Virus record (IMG/VR): IMGVR_UViG_3300037041_000765 | Location: 1-29,680 of that record | Reading direction: 5' to 3' (one strand) | DNA: 29,680 bases | Source of the DNA: a virus | Shown: positions 21,551 through 29,273 of the stretch, one piece after another | How positions within the stretch are numbered: position 1 is the first letter of the stretch | Layout of the letters: every line of letters begins with the position of its first letter | Notes under the pieces: model-generated | The model's input: only the letters and a program-made list of their open reading frames with translations | Databases searched by the model: none | What the model was told of the DNA's origin: nothing | Program-made: the position numbers and the translations under genes

Positions 21551-21593
21551 GCTTAGTAGACAGCCCCCGCTGACGCATAGAAGACTACTAAGC
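21551..21593 (+). other. structured 5' leader hairpin
   Basis: GCTTAGTAG (21551-21559) pairs exactly with CTACTAAGC (21585-21593). Just upstream, CCGG/CCGG (around 21536 and 21548) can form a second stem. The loop carries CAGCCCCCGCTGACGCATAG. The structure lies in the predicted leader of the next gene, ending about 10 nt before its Shine-Dalgarno. Confidence 0.5.
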
Positions 21594-21619
21594 TTAGACT
21601 TTCTATGAAGGAAACTAAA

Positions 21620-22078
21620 ATGGCATTTACTACATTTTCAGGGCCAGTCCGCGCAGGTACTGTTAAAGATACTACTGGCACAACTGTTGGCTATATTAAC
21701 AACACAGGTGTTGTTGTTTTATCTCAAACTGCAAACTTAGGTTTAACAACCGCTACTCCTTTCGTACTTCCCGCTGGTTCTCAAATCTTAAACATTTTTA
21801 TCGATGTTACTACCACCTTTACTACAGGTGCAACATTAGCGGTAGGTAATAGCACAACAGCAGCAGCTTATGTAACTGCAATAACCACTCCAACAGCTGG
21901 TCGCCAAGCTCTAACACTAACTTCAGCCCAACTTACAGCTATGAGTAATGTTGGAACTACTGATATGCAAATAGTTGTAACTATGGCTGGCACTACTGCA
22001 ACTGCAGGTGCTGGTTTTATTACTATAAATTATGCTCAAAAATCATCTACTGGCGCTGAAAATCCTATTTCAGCTTAA
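21620..22078 (+). CDS. beta-rich structural protein
   Basis: I start at ATG 21620 (MAFTTFSGPVRAGTVKDTTG), preceded by AAGGA at 7 nt, rather than at the in-frame ATG at 21605, which has no good site. The 152-aa protein is Thr/Ala/Gly-rich with alternating strands (QILNIFIDVTTTFTTGATLA, MQIVVTMAGTT), like small phage virion surface or decoration proteins. Its start FSGPV(R)AGT recurs in structural proteins of related phages. It is the first gene after the new candidate promoter. Confidence 0.75.
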   Translation: MAFTTFSGPVRAGTVKDTTGTTVGYINNTGVVVLSQTANLGLTTATPFVLPAGSQILNIFIDVTTTFTTGATLAVGNSTTAAAYVTAITTPTAGRQALTLTSAQLTAMSNVGTTDMQIVVTMAGTTATAGAGFITINYAQKSSTGAENPISA

Positions 22079-22171
22079 TAATTAGTCTAAGGGGGCCAGA
22101 GTTGATCGACCTCGGCCTTAAACGATAATGCATAATACAGCCCTTAACTTTATACATATAGGAGATTAATT
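22079..22171 (+). other. 93-nt leader with GC-rich pairing
   Basis: TAAGGGGGCC (from about 22087) can pair with GGCCTTA (around 22114) with a G bulge, enclosing GAG/CTC and a GTTGATCGAC loop; TAAGGG can alternatively pair with CCCTTA near 22142. It is a second structured stretch between neighbouring virion genes, with AGGAG before the next ATG. The pairing is modest. Confidence 0.35.
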
Positions 22172-22465
22172 ATGAGTATGCAAACAGACGTCAAAAGCGT
22201 CCATACGGGCGGGGCGCAAACAAATCAAGCTTTGATTTCAGGTCGAGTACGTATAAAAGCAGTTGTTTTAACAGGTGGTGTAGGCACGGGCGCCGCTAAA
22301 TTTTTAGATGCCTCTGACGGAACGGTGTTGTTGGAACTTGACACAGGTACAAATTCTAATACAGCAAATGTAATTCTTCCTGGTGAAGGAATTTTGTTTC
22401 CAAACGGCGTTTGGTATACCGCTACTGCTGTTGTTCCAATTGGCGTAACTGTTATATACGGCTAA
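22172..22465 (+). CDS. small beta-rich virion protein
   Basis: The 97-aa protein starts MSMQTDVKSVHTGGAQTNQA and continues RVRIKAVVLTGGVGTGAAKF, LELDTGTNSNTANVILPGEG and TAVVPIGVTVIYG, a compact beta-sandwich pattern seen in small tailed-phage structural proteins. AGGAG precedes the ATG by 7 nt. It probably decorates the head or forms a minor tail component; no precise role can be given. Confidence 0.72.
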   Translation: MSMQTDVKSVHTGGAQTNQALISGRVRIKAVVLTGGVGTGAAKFLDASDGTVLLELDTGTNSNTANVILPGEGILFPNGVWYTATAVVPIGVTVIYG

Positions 22466-22468
22466 GTT

Positions 22469-22726
22469 ATGGAACATCTAAGATCTTCCGACCCAGAAGT
22501 TAGAACAGCTAGAGAACTAGCTGAACATGGTGCAGATATAAGGCATTTGCAATTGGATATGGATAAGATGGTTAAAGATATGGATGAAATAAAAGAGTCC
22601 ATACGAGAAATCAGTAAGACTTTATCTGAAGCTAAAGGGGGATGGCGGATGTTTATGATGATCGGCGGTGTAGGTGCTACGGTTGGTGCTGCGGCTTCTT
22701 GGATATTTGACGTAATAAAGAATTAA
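22469..22726 (+). CDS. XhlA-like holin
   Basis: The 85-aa protein has an N-terminal helical coiled-coil part (DIRHLQLDMDKMVKDMDEIK, residues of about 23-42 and on to 55) and one C-terminal membrane helix (WRMFMMIGGVGATVGAAASW, about 59-78) ending IFDVIKN. This is the layout of haemolysin XhlA-type proteins, which act as holins that let the hydrolase reach the wall or trigger lysis. Here it lies among virion genes, far from the SleB-like hydrolase at 6.5 kb. The family call rests on architecture. Confidence 0.75.
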   Translation: MEHLRSSDPEVRTARELAEHGADIRHLQLDMDKMVKDMDEIKESIREISKTLSEAKGGWRMFMMIGGVGATVGAAASWIFDVIKN

Positions 22727-22727
22727 T

Positions 22728-22994
22728 ATGGCTACTAAAAAAGCTCCGAATTTAGCTGTTGGTAGAGGTGAAAAACTTCCAGTATCTAAAGGTGCTGGTT
22801 TGACTGCCAAAGGTAGAGCCAAATACAATGCGGCTACAGGTTCTAATCTCAAAGCTCCTCAACCACAAGGCGGTGCTCGTAAAAAGTCATTTTGTGCCAG
22901 AATGTCAGGGATGCCTGGGCCTATGAAAGATGAGAACGGCAAACCTACACGCAAGGCTGCGTCATTAAAAAGGTGGAAATGCGGTGCCAAGTAA
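22728..22994 (+). CDS. conserved small basic phage protein
   Basis: The 88-aa protein contains GLTAKGRAKYNAATGSNLKA, APQPQGGARKKSFCARMSGM and PGPMKDENGKPTRKAASLKR in succession, a strongly conserved arrangement I recognise from many environmental phages, where its role is unknown. It is very basic with two conserved cysteines (in KSFCARM and KRWKCGAK). It overlaps the following gene by 11 bases. Nucleic-acid or virion binding is inferred from charge. Confidence 0.8.
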   Translation: MATKKAPNLAVGRGEKLPVSKGAGLTAKGRAKYNAATGSNLKAPQPQGGARKKSFCARMSGMPGPMKDENGKPTRKAASLKRWKCGAK

Positions 22995-23910
22995 ATCAAA
23001 GAAACAACATAATTTCATGGAGATGATTGCTCATTCTCCTAAAATGGCGAAGAAAGCGGGCGTTCCGCAAGCAGTAGGTAAAGAGTTTGCCGCTGCCGAT
23101 AAAGGTAAAAAATTTAAACAAGGTGGCGAAATGGCTAAAAAATCTGATTTGAAGAAACTATTTAAAGGCAAAGACACTAAGAGCGAAGAGCTTAAAGAAG
23201 CTAAAGCTATTAAGTCTGGCAAAATTACTCCTGAAGAATATGCTAAAGGTGAAAAATCTGAAGGTACTCATAAGATGAAATCTGGCGGCTCATGCTATAA
23301 AGATGGCGGTTCTGTTAAACCTAAAGTTTCAGAGTCAGTTAGAAGTGCTAAAGCGGCGGCAATGGCTCAAAAAATTAAAGACATGCAAGCTAAAAGAATG
23401 ACAAAAAACACTTCCGCTCAACAAGCTCCACCTACCAGTATAACTGCTAAACGGGATGTAAGGGATCGAAAAATGCAAGCAATGAAAGCTGCTCAACAAG
23501 CTAAAGCACAGGCAAAACCTATGCAACAAGCTCCAACTCAAAGCTCTCAGCAAGACTCTATGCAAAAAATGCAAGCAATGAAAGACACGCAAAAAATGCA
23601 AGCAATGAAAGCAATGAAAGCTGCTCAACCAGTTAATCCTTCTCCTTTACCACGACCTCAAACTGGTACACCCAATCCATTACCAGTGGCTTCTAGGGCG
23701 GGACAACCAAGCCCTATGCCAGCAGAACCCTCATACCCTATTGGAGGCGGTGCTGCTTCAATGAACAAACTGAAAAAAGGTGGGGTTACCAAATCTAAAA
23801 TTGATGGCGTTGCACAACGCGGTAAAACCAAATGCATGAAGAATGGCGGCTTTGTAAGAGGTGCTGATGGCTGCGCAACTAAGGGTAAAACTAAAGGGAG
23901 ATTCGTATAA
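22984..23910 (+). CDS. basic Lys/Gln-rich virion-associated protein with KGG motifs
   Basis: The gene starts with GTG (MPSKSKKQHNFMEMIAHSPK), chosen because AGGTGG lies upstream and the SKSKKQHNFM-type start followed by KKAGVPQAVGKEFAAADKGK is a conserved phage N-terminus. The middle (about residues 110-220) is low-complexity Met/Lys/Ala/Gln (MQAMKAAQQAKAQAKPMQQ). Gly-Gly motifs flanked by basic residues recur: FKQGGEMAKK, KSGGSCYKDGGSVK, KKGGVTKSK and KNGGFVRG. The C-terminus ADGCATKGKTKGRFV matches the end of the next protein. Its function is unknown; the composition suggests an internal head or DNA-condensing protein, though this is inference. Confidence 0.78.
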   Translation: MPSKSKKQHNFMEMIAHSPKMAKKAGVPQAVGKEFAAADKGKKFKQGGEMAKKSDLKKLFKGKDTKSEELKEAKAIKSGKITPEEYAKGEKSEGTHKMKSGGSCYKDGGSVKPKVSESVRSAKAAAMAQKIKDMQAKRMTKNTSAQQAPPTSITAKRDVRDRKMQAMKAAQQAKAQAKPMQQAPTQSSQQDSMQKMQAMKDTQKMQAMKAMKAAQPVNPSPLPRPQTGTPNPLPVASRAGQPSPMPAEPSYPIGGGAASMNKLKKGGVTKSKIDGVAQRGKTKCMKNGGFVRGADGCATKGKTKGRFV

Positions 23911-24839
23911 TGGCCGCTGCTAAAGCTCCAAAAGTCTTAACCGCATCGCAACAAGCTACTGCAGATAAACAAGCTGCTAATAAAGCTAAACAAGCAGAAA
24001 CACAAGCTGCTAATAAAGCTAAACAAGCAGAAACACAAGCTGCTAATAAAGCTAAACAAGCTGCTAATAAAGCTAAACAAGCAGAAACACAAGCTGCTAA
24101 TAAAGCTAAACAAGCAGAAACACAAGCTGCTAATAAAGCTAAACAAGCTGCTAATCAAACAGCTAATAAAGCTAAGCAAGCTGCGAATCAAGCAGCCGCT
24201 AAAGCAAGGCAAGACGCCGCAAAAGCTAATGCTGATAAGCAAAAAGCAGCGCGAGCAGAATTAGCAAAACGAAACAAAGAGGCTAGAGATAAAGCTGCCT
24301 ATGCAAAAACACCAGCTGGTAAATGGGAGGCGATTCAAGCTAGTGAAAAAGCCGCCGCTGATAAAGCTGCTGCCGACCAAGCCGCAGCTGATAAAAAAAT
24401 AGCAGACAAAGAAACCGAAGCTATACGGCAAGAGGATATAACTGCTCAAGCGCAAGAAGATGCAATTACACCTGCTTCTAGAAACCCTTATGCTATGGGC
24501 GGTGGTGGTGGCGGAATTATGGGTGGAGGCCAAGCTGGCTCAGGTGCTCAAATTCAAACTCGCCCTATATTTGCAATGCCAAGAGGTGTTGATGCGGCGT
24601 ATGTTAATGATATACGAAACAAGTTAATGCCTGTACGAGATCCTGCATTATCACCAGCAAATACCATGAAGAAAGGTGGTAAGGTTGCTGCTAAAGCTTT
24701 TGCTAAAGGCGGTGTAGTTAGATCGGCTAAACCTGCAGCTAAACCTGTAGCAAAGACCTCTTCTAAGCCTAAAGCTTCTTCTGCTTCTCGTGGTGATGGT
24801 TGCGCTCAACGTGGTAAAACAAGAGGCAGATACTGCTGA
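23910..24839 (+). CDS. Ala/Lys repeat protein with GKTRGR C-terminus
   Basis: The 309-aa protein starts at a TAATG overlap with the previous gene. Residues of about 20-110 consist of an 11-residue helical repeat (AETQAANKAKQ and shorter AANKAKQ forms), then helical AADKAAADQAAADKK, a glycine linker (AMGGGGGGIMGGGQAGSG, about 195-212) and a basic C-terminal part with KKGGKVAAKAFAKGGVV and DGCAQRGKTRGRYC. The 33-bp DNA repeat suggests recent expansion by slippage. The C-terminal block is shared with the preceding protein. A fibrous virion component or DNA-binding protein is possible; no enzymatic motif is present. Confidence 0.78.
   Translation: MAAAKAPKVLTASQQATADKQAANKAKQAETQAANKAKQAETQAANKAKQAANKAKQAETQAANKAKQAETQAANKAKQAANQTANKAKQAANQAAAKARQDAAKANADKQKAARAELAKRNKEARDKAAYAKTPAGKWEAIQASEKAAADKAAADQAAADKKIADKETEAIRQEDITAQAQEDAITPASRNPYAMGGGGGGIMGGGQAGSGAQIQTRPIFAMPRGVDAAYVNDIRNKLMPVRDPALSPANTMKKGGKVAAKAFAKGGVVRSAKPAAKPVAKTSSKPKASSASRGDGCAQRGKTRGRYC
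23986..24163 (+). repeat. 33-bp coding repeats in the Ala/Lys protein
   Basis: In-frame copies encode AANKAKQAETQ or the short AANKAKQ. Copies are nearly identical at the DNA level (CAAGCTGCTAATAAAGCTAA), so copy number probably varies between strains. Confidence 0.85.
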
Positions 24840-24949
24840 TGCGTCCATCACGTGGGATGGGAGATATAAATCCTAAGAAGATAGATAAGAAAAGGAGGGT
24901 AGTTAAATCATGCCCTCCTCTTACCAAAAATAGACAGGGTAGAAAATGA
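24839..24949 (+). CDS. 36-aa conserved basic mini-protein
   Basis: The reading is MRPSRGMGDINPKKIDKKRR, then VVKSCPPLTKNRQGRK. Its ATG overlaps the preceding stop (TGATG) and its TGA overlaps the next ATG (ATGA), so it is coupled on both sides. The RPSRGMG...NPKKI start matches a short phage protein that I have seen beside connector genes and that often ends in a KKGG tail; that tail is missing here. Role unknown. Confidence 0.65.
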   Translation: MRPSRGMGDINPKKIDKKRRVVKSCPPLTKNRQGRK

Positions 24950-25662
24950 CCACTACGGCAACGACTGCATTTAATTTAGATCTTGGCGAACTTATAGAAG
25001 AAGCCTTTGAGAGGTGTGGTTCTGAGCTTCGTAGTGGTTATGATTTAAAAACAGCTAGACGCTCCTTAAATTTGTTATTAATAGAATGGCAAAACAAAGG
25101 TCTAAACCTTTGGGAAGTAGAGCAAGGTCAAATTGTTTTACATACTGGGCAAGCCGTGTATGACCTGCCTATTGATACTGTAGATTTGCTTGACCATGTG
25201 ATACGCACAGGTTCAGGTCAAAATCAATCTGACTTAACCATATCAAGAATTTCAGGTTCTACCTATTCGACAATTCCTAATAAGAACGCGCAAGGTAAAC
25301 CTATACAAGTTTGGATAAATAGGCAAACAGGTGCAACAACACCAACAGGAATAGCCTATCCAACTATCAATGTGTGGCCTACGCCACAAGCTCCAGACAG
25401 TCAATATACGTTTGTGTACTGGAGACTAAGAAGATTGAAAGATGCTGGAAATGCTGTAAATACGCAAGATATACCTTATCTATTCCTACCAGCATTGGTT
25501 GCGGGCTTAGCTTATTATTTGGCTATGAAGCTTCCTAACATAGATGTAAATAGAGGTGCAGCGCTTAAGGCGGTATATGATGAGCAGTTTCAATTAGCTG
25601 CAGATGAAAACCGTGAGAAAGCACCTGTACGTATGGTTCCACGGATGTCATTTAGCCGATGA
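24946..25662 (+). CDS. P22 gp4-like head-tail adaptor
   Basis: The 238-aa protein has LDLGELIEEAFERCGSELRS, then YDLKTARRSLNLLLIEWQNK and GLNLWEVEQGQIVLHTGQAV, the helical pattern of P22 gp4-type packaged-DNA stabilisation proteins, followed by VWPTPQAPDSQYTFVYWRLR and a C-terminal helical domain (IPYLFLPALVAGLAYYLAMK). It should bind below the portal ring and plug or extend the channel after packaging. Confidence 0.85.
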   Translation: MTTTATTAFNLDLGELIEEAFERCGSELRSGYDLKTARRSLNLLLIEWQNKGLNLWEVEQGQIVLHTGQAVYDLPIDTVDLLDHVIRTGSGQNQSDLTISRISGSTYSTIPNKNAQGKPIQVWINRQTGATTPTGIAYPTINVWPTPQAPDSQYTFVYWRLRRLKDAGNAVNTQDIPYLFLPALVAGLAYYLAMKLPNIDVNRGAALKAVYDEQFQLAADENREKAPVRMVPRMSFSR

Positions 25663-26129
25663 GTTCTAAGTACGCCCTAGGTAAGATTGCGATATCGCAA
25701 TGTGATCGTTGCGGAATGGAATACTTATTAAAAAGATTGAAGCCTTTAACGATAAAGACTAAGATAACCAATATCTTAGTCTGCCCTACTTGTTGGGAGC
25801 CTGATCAACCACAGTTAAGTCTTGGTATGTATCCGGTAAGTGATCCGCAGGCTTTGCGTAACCCACGTAGGGACACAAGTTATCAGGTCTCAGGTTTAGA
25901 TATTAACAACCAGCCTTCTGGTGGGTCTAGAATATTTGAATGGGGTTGGGCACCTGTAGGTGGGGCTTCACAATTTGACGCAGTTTTAACCCCTAATGCC
26001 TTAGTTGCAATAGGACAAGTGAGTTCAGTAACTATAGGGACGTCTTTAGTTCCTTCGGGATGGTATATTGCTAGTGAAAACTTATATGATATACTTACGC
26101 AAAACGATAGTTATGTTATTACGGAATAA
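25659..26129 (+). CDS. zinc-ribbon phage structural protein
   Basis: The 156-aa protein overlaps the adaptor gene by four bases. It has a Cys4 zinc ribbon, CDRCG (residues 15-19) and CPTCW (42-46), then DPQALRNPRRD and a beta-rich C-terminus (VSSVTIGTSLVPSGWYIASE). This combination is a frequent companion of gp4-like genes in environmental podoviruses, and a connector or tail-hub role is inferred from that position. Confidence 0.75.
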   Translation: MSSKYALGKIAISQCDRCGMEYLLKRLKPLTIKTKITNILVCPTCWEPDQPQLSLGMYPVSDPQALRNPRRDTSYQVSGLDINNQPSGGSRIFEWGWAPVGGASQFDAVLTPNALVAIGQVSSVTIGTSLVPSGWYIASENLYDILTQNDSYVITE

Positions 26130-26131
26130 AT

Positions 26132-27892
26132 ATGACAACAATTAAAGTATCAGAATTGCCCATAGTAACTACACCGTATGATGGTAGTGAATACACACTG
26201 GGTATTCAAAATGGAGCGTCTGTAAAGGTCCCCGCATTAAATTTAGCTGCGGCCACTGGTGCTTCATTAATTGGAACAACCCCTTCCGGCACATTAGCTG
26301 CATCTACGGTGGCTGCATCTTTATCTGAATTAGACACAGAAAAAGCATCAACAGCTGCACTTAGTTCAGGATTAGCCCTTAAGGCTGATACATCTACAGT
26401 TGATTCACAATTAACCCTTAAAACAAATATAACTGATTTATCAGCCTCCACAGGCTCAACTCTAGTCGGTACAATTCAATCAGGCACAGGCGCAGTTACT
26501 CGTACAGTAGCGTCTAAGCTAAATGACACAGTTTCAGTTAAAGATTTTGGTGCTGTAGGTGATGGTGTTACGAATGATACTGTGGCTATACAAGCAGCTT
26601 TAAATAGTGGCTATAGCATTAAGTTACCAAAAGGCAATTATAAAACAAGCGCACCATTAACTATATCCACTTCGGGCGCAATGTTTTATGGTGAGACTGG
26701 AGCGCAAATTACAAAATCAGGGGCTTATGATGCGATTGTCATAACTGCGTTTAACTGGTCTTTAGATCACATTGTAGTAAACTGTAATGGCTTTGGTGGA
26801 TCAGGGATTGGCATTAAAGGTGGCAATAATCTGGTATCGTTTTGCGAGGTTTATGGTAGCACTGGAGTGGCTAACGCTCATGGTATTTATTTGGATGGCA
26901 CAGCTTCGGTCTGTATTTACAATAGAATAGTCGGTAATTGGGTGCACCAAGTGGGCGGTGTAGGTATTGCGTCAAATACTGCTCCTGACAATGTAAGGAC
27001 TGAAAACGTAATCTATCAATCAGGTTTAGAGGGCATTACTGACGACTTGCCAAGTTATAGGTCAATTATTGCTAATAATTATATTGGTGCTGCATGTCAA
27101 GCGGGTGGTGTAGGCGGTATAGGTATCGACCAAGCTTCTGACGGCACAGTGACTGGAAATATTATTAATGGAACAGGCAGTAATTTACCGGCCATAAAAA
27201 CTCAAAATAATGTTGGAAGCTCTAACTTTTTAACCCTTACAGGAAATACGCTTACTAATAATTCTGGCGGCGGTATTTGGTTGTCTACAAACGGTGCATA
27301 TACATCAAATAATAATGTGGTATCAAGCAACACCTTTCAAAATAATACCAGCTTTGATATTAAAATCGATTTAAATAGCGCACAAAACACCGTGTCATCC
27401 AACGGGGTTAATGCGGTTATTATTGATGCAAATCTAGCGGGGGTTAATCCAAAATTAGGTATTCGAAGCAATTTTAGAGCGTACTTACTGGGTAGTATTG
27501 CAAATGCAACGGGCGACGGTACTCTTGTGCAGGTGCCATTTGCTAATACTACCTTTAACAATGGCGGTAATTTTAATGCTTTAACATATACATTTACCGC
27601 ACCTGTTACGGCGTTATATCAGGCTAATGCGGGGGTAAGGTTGCAATCTGGGACAGGCGGGACTTTTGCACAATTACAAATTATACAATCAGGTAGTTTG
27701 TCCCAAACCGCACAAGCTGAAATTGATATTTCAGCAACATCTTCATCTTATAACTTGTGCGTTTCAGACATCTTTCCAATGGCAAAAGGTGATACTTTGC
27801 TTTGCAAAACAGTAGTGGGAGGTGGTACAAAATCTTATGCGATCAATGGGTCGACATCAACCACTTATTTTTCATGTTCACAGGTAGGGTGA
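26132..27892 (+). CDS. tailspike with pectate-lyase-type beta-helix
   Basis: The 586-aa protein carries an N-terminal virion-attachment part (MTTIKVSELPIVTTPYDGSE), a linker helix region (about 60-130), then SVKDFGAVGDGVTNDT (135-150), the hallmark start of the pectate-lyase-3/beta-helix fold. Asn/Gly-rich rungs follow to about residue 445 (VTGNIINGTG, LTGNTLTNNSGGGIWL). The last 130 residues (TFTAPVTALYQANAGVRLQS) look like a C1q/TNF-type jelly-roll that trimerises the spike. It should bind or degrade host surface polysaccharide and set host range. The catalytic residues cannot be placed. Confidence 0.88.
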   Translation: MTTIKVSELPIVTTPYDGSEYTLGIQNGASVKVPALNLAAATGASLIGTTPSGTLAASTVAASLSELDTEKASTAALSSGLALKADTSTVDSQLTLKTNITDLSASTGSTLVGTIQSGTGAVTRTVASKLNDTVSVKDFGAVGDGVTNDTVAIQAALNSGYSIKLPKGNYKTSAPLTISTSGAMFYGETGAQITKSGAYDAIVITAFNWSLDHIVVNCNGFGGSGIGIKGGNNLVSFCEVYGSTGVANAHGIYLDGTASVCIYNRIVGNWVHQVGGVGIASNTAPDNVRTENVIYQSGLEGITDDLPSYRSIIANNYIGAACQAGGVGGIGIDQASDGTVTGNIINGTGSNLPAIKTQNNVGSSNFLTLTGNTLTNNSGGGIWLSTNGAYTSNNNVVSSNTFQNNTSFDIKIDLNSAQNTVSSNGVNAVIIDANLAGVNPKLGIRSNFRAYLLGSIANATGDGTLVQVPFANTTFNNGGNFNALTYTFTAPVTALYQANAGVRLQSGTGGTFAQLQIIQSGSLSQTAQAEIDISATSSSYNLCVSDIFPMAKGDTLLCKTVVGGGTKSYAINGSTSTTYFSCSQVG

Positions 27893-27895
27893 CTC

Positions 27896-28012
27896 ATGGT
27901 CTCTGACACCGATATTTGTAATCTTGCTCTGGCCAGGCTAGGTGATGAAGCTACTATAATCAGTATCTCGCCATACGATCAACAAATTTTAAACATACAA
28001 CATAGAGAATGA
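27896..28012 (+). pseudogene. truncated connector gene fragment (38 codons)
   Basis: MVSDTDICNLALARLGDEAT then IISISPYDQQIL and NIQHRE, stop. The first 26 residues match the well-conserved start of a phage connector/tail-tubular-like protein (DICNLALARLGDEATI.SIS) that normally runs on for some 150-200 residues. The match ends abruptly after ISISP, so the rest appears deleted or replaced. It may still be translated, since AGGTAGGG lies upstream. It may be a remnant left when the tailspike was inserted or exchanged. Confidence 0.65.
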
Positions 28013-28013
28013 T

Positions 28014-28175
28014 ATGACTATTTTATCTGATAAATATCCACAAATTAAACCAGTAAAAGTACCCAATGTGCCAAGTGCAGGGACTCCTGTAAAAGATGTA
28101 AAAACCTCTGGGATCAAAATACGAGGCACAGGTGCTGCTACAAAAGGCACTCAAGCTCGTGGTCCAATGGCATAA
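28014..28175 (+). CDS. 53-aa conserved phage mini-protein (GAATKGxxARGPMA)
   Basis: MTILSDKYPQIKPVKVPNVP leads to a C-terminus TSGIKIRGTGAATKGTQARG then PMA, which is a recurrent short motif at the ends of small phage proteins, always near connector and tail genes. It is basic and probably unfolded outside the virion. It lies between the fragment and the adaptor gene. Only a weak ribosome site (AGAGAA) is present. Function unknown. Confidence 0.65.
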   Translation: MTILSDKYPQIKPVKVPNVPSAGTPVKDVKTSGIKIRGTGAATKGTQARGPMA

Positions 28176-28178
28176 ATA

Positions 28179-28847
28179 ATGAATTATGCTGCGTTAGTTA
28201 GTGCTATACAAGCGTATGCGGAGAATACAGAGTCTCTTTTTGTCTCCAATATCCCTTTGTTTGTTCAAGAGGCAGAGCTACGTATATATAACTCTGTACA
28301 AATTCCAGTACTTAGAAAAAACGTAACTGGCGTAGTAACCGCAAGCAATCCTTATTTGTCTTGTCCAGATGATTTTATGGCTGTGTATTCACTTGCGGCT
28401 ATAGATGCTTTAGGTGCATATAATTTTCTTATTGATAAAGATGTAAGTTTTATACGAGAAGCGTATCCTAACCCTACTGACACAGGGCTTCCAAAGTACT
28501 ATGCTATATTTGGTCCACAGTTAACATACCCCAATGAGTTATCACTCATTTTAACTCCGACACCGGATGACAACTATACTGTAGAACTACATTACTATTA
28601 CATGCCTGAGTCTATAAGCACAACAGCTTCTGGAACTAGTTGGCTCGGTGACAATTATGACCCTGTGTTATTTTATGGGGCTATGCGTGAGGCAATGATC
28701 TTTATGAAAGGTGAAGCCGACATGGTTGGGTATTATGAACAAAAATATCAAGAAGCTTTAACACAACTAAAACGTTTAGGTGATGGTTTAGAACGTGGCG
28801 ATGCATATAGAAACAACCAAACTAAAGTGCCATATAACTCATTATGA
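28179..28847 (+). CDS. phage adaptor (neck) protein
   Basis: The 222-aa protein starts MNYAALVSAIQAYAENTESL, FVSNIPLFVQEAELRIYNSV, then LSCPDDFMAVYSLA, IFGPQLTYPNELSLILTPTP and VELHYYYMPESIS. This order is typical of the adaptor/neck family found downstream of the connector genes, which joins the portal-adaptor stack to the tail. It is distinct in sequence from the gp4-like protein at 24.9 kb. It overlaps the next gene by four bases. Confidence 0.82.
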   Translation: MNYAALVSAIQAYAENTESLFVSNIPLFVQEAELRIYNSVQIPVLRKNVTGVVTASNPYLSCPDDFMAVYSLAAIDALGAYNFLIDKDVSFIREAYPNPTDTGLPKYYAIFGPQLTYPNELSLILTPTPDDNYTVELHYYYMPESISTTASGTSWLGDNYDPVLFYGAMREAMIFMKGEADMVGYYEQKYQEALTQLKRLGDGLERGDAYRNNQTKVPYNSL

Positions 28848-29263
28848 TAGTTCAAACACAGTGCACCATATTTAAAAAGAACTTGTTAAGCGGGTTAGAA
28901 AACTTTGCAACAGGAACTACGCAAGTATATAAGATTGCATTGTATACAGCTAATGCAAATTTAAATGCAGATACATTAGTCTACACAACAAGTGATGAGG
29001 TGGTTGGAACTGGCTATATAGCAGGAGGAGAAGTTTTAACACTCATTCCTCCCGATAGTTCTGGCAGTACTGCATATGTATCATTTGATAATGTGTCTTG
29101 GCTATCATCTAATTTCTTATGCCGTGGTGCTTTGATATATAATAGTTCAACTAATGCCGCTGTAGCCGTTTTAGATTTTGGATCAGATAAAACTGCATTA
29201 GGAACATTTACAGTAACTTTTCCAATAGCTACAGCTACTACAGCTGTTATTAGAATTTCTTAG
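28844..29263 (+). CDS. beta-rich tail or virion protein
   Basis: The 139-aa protein reads FKKNLLSGLENFATGTTQVY then KIALYTANANLNADTLVYTT and VVGTGYIAGGEVLTL, a common small virion protein in this gene neighbourhood. It is beta-rich with many Thr/Ser. FLCRGALIYNSS and AVLDFGSDKTALGTFTVTFP are further characteristic segments. A tail or spike-base role is inferred from context. Confidence 0.72.
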   Translation: MIVQTQCTIFKKNLLSGLENFATGTTQVYKIALYTANANLNADTLVYTTSDEVVGTGYIAGGEVLTLIPPDSSGSTAYVSFDNVSWLSSNFLCRGALIYNSSTNAAVAVLDFGSDKTALGTFTVTFPIATATTAVIRIS

Positions 29264-29273
29264 GAGTAATAAA

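Noticed and set aside
23937-24242. 101-codon leftward frame with repeated Ser/Leu/Phe
   Set aside because: Antisense shadow of the Ala/Lys repeat region.
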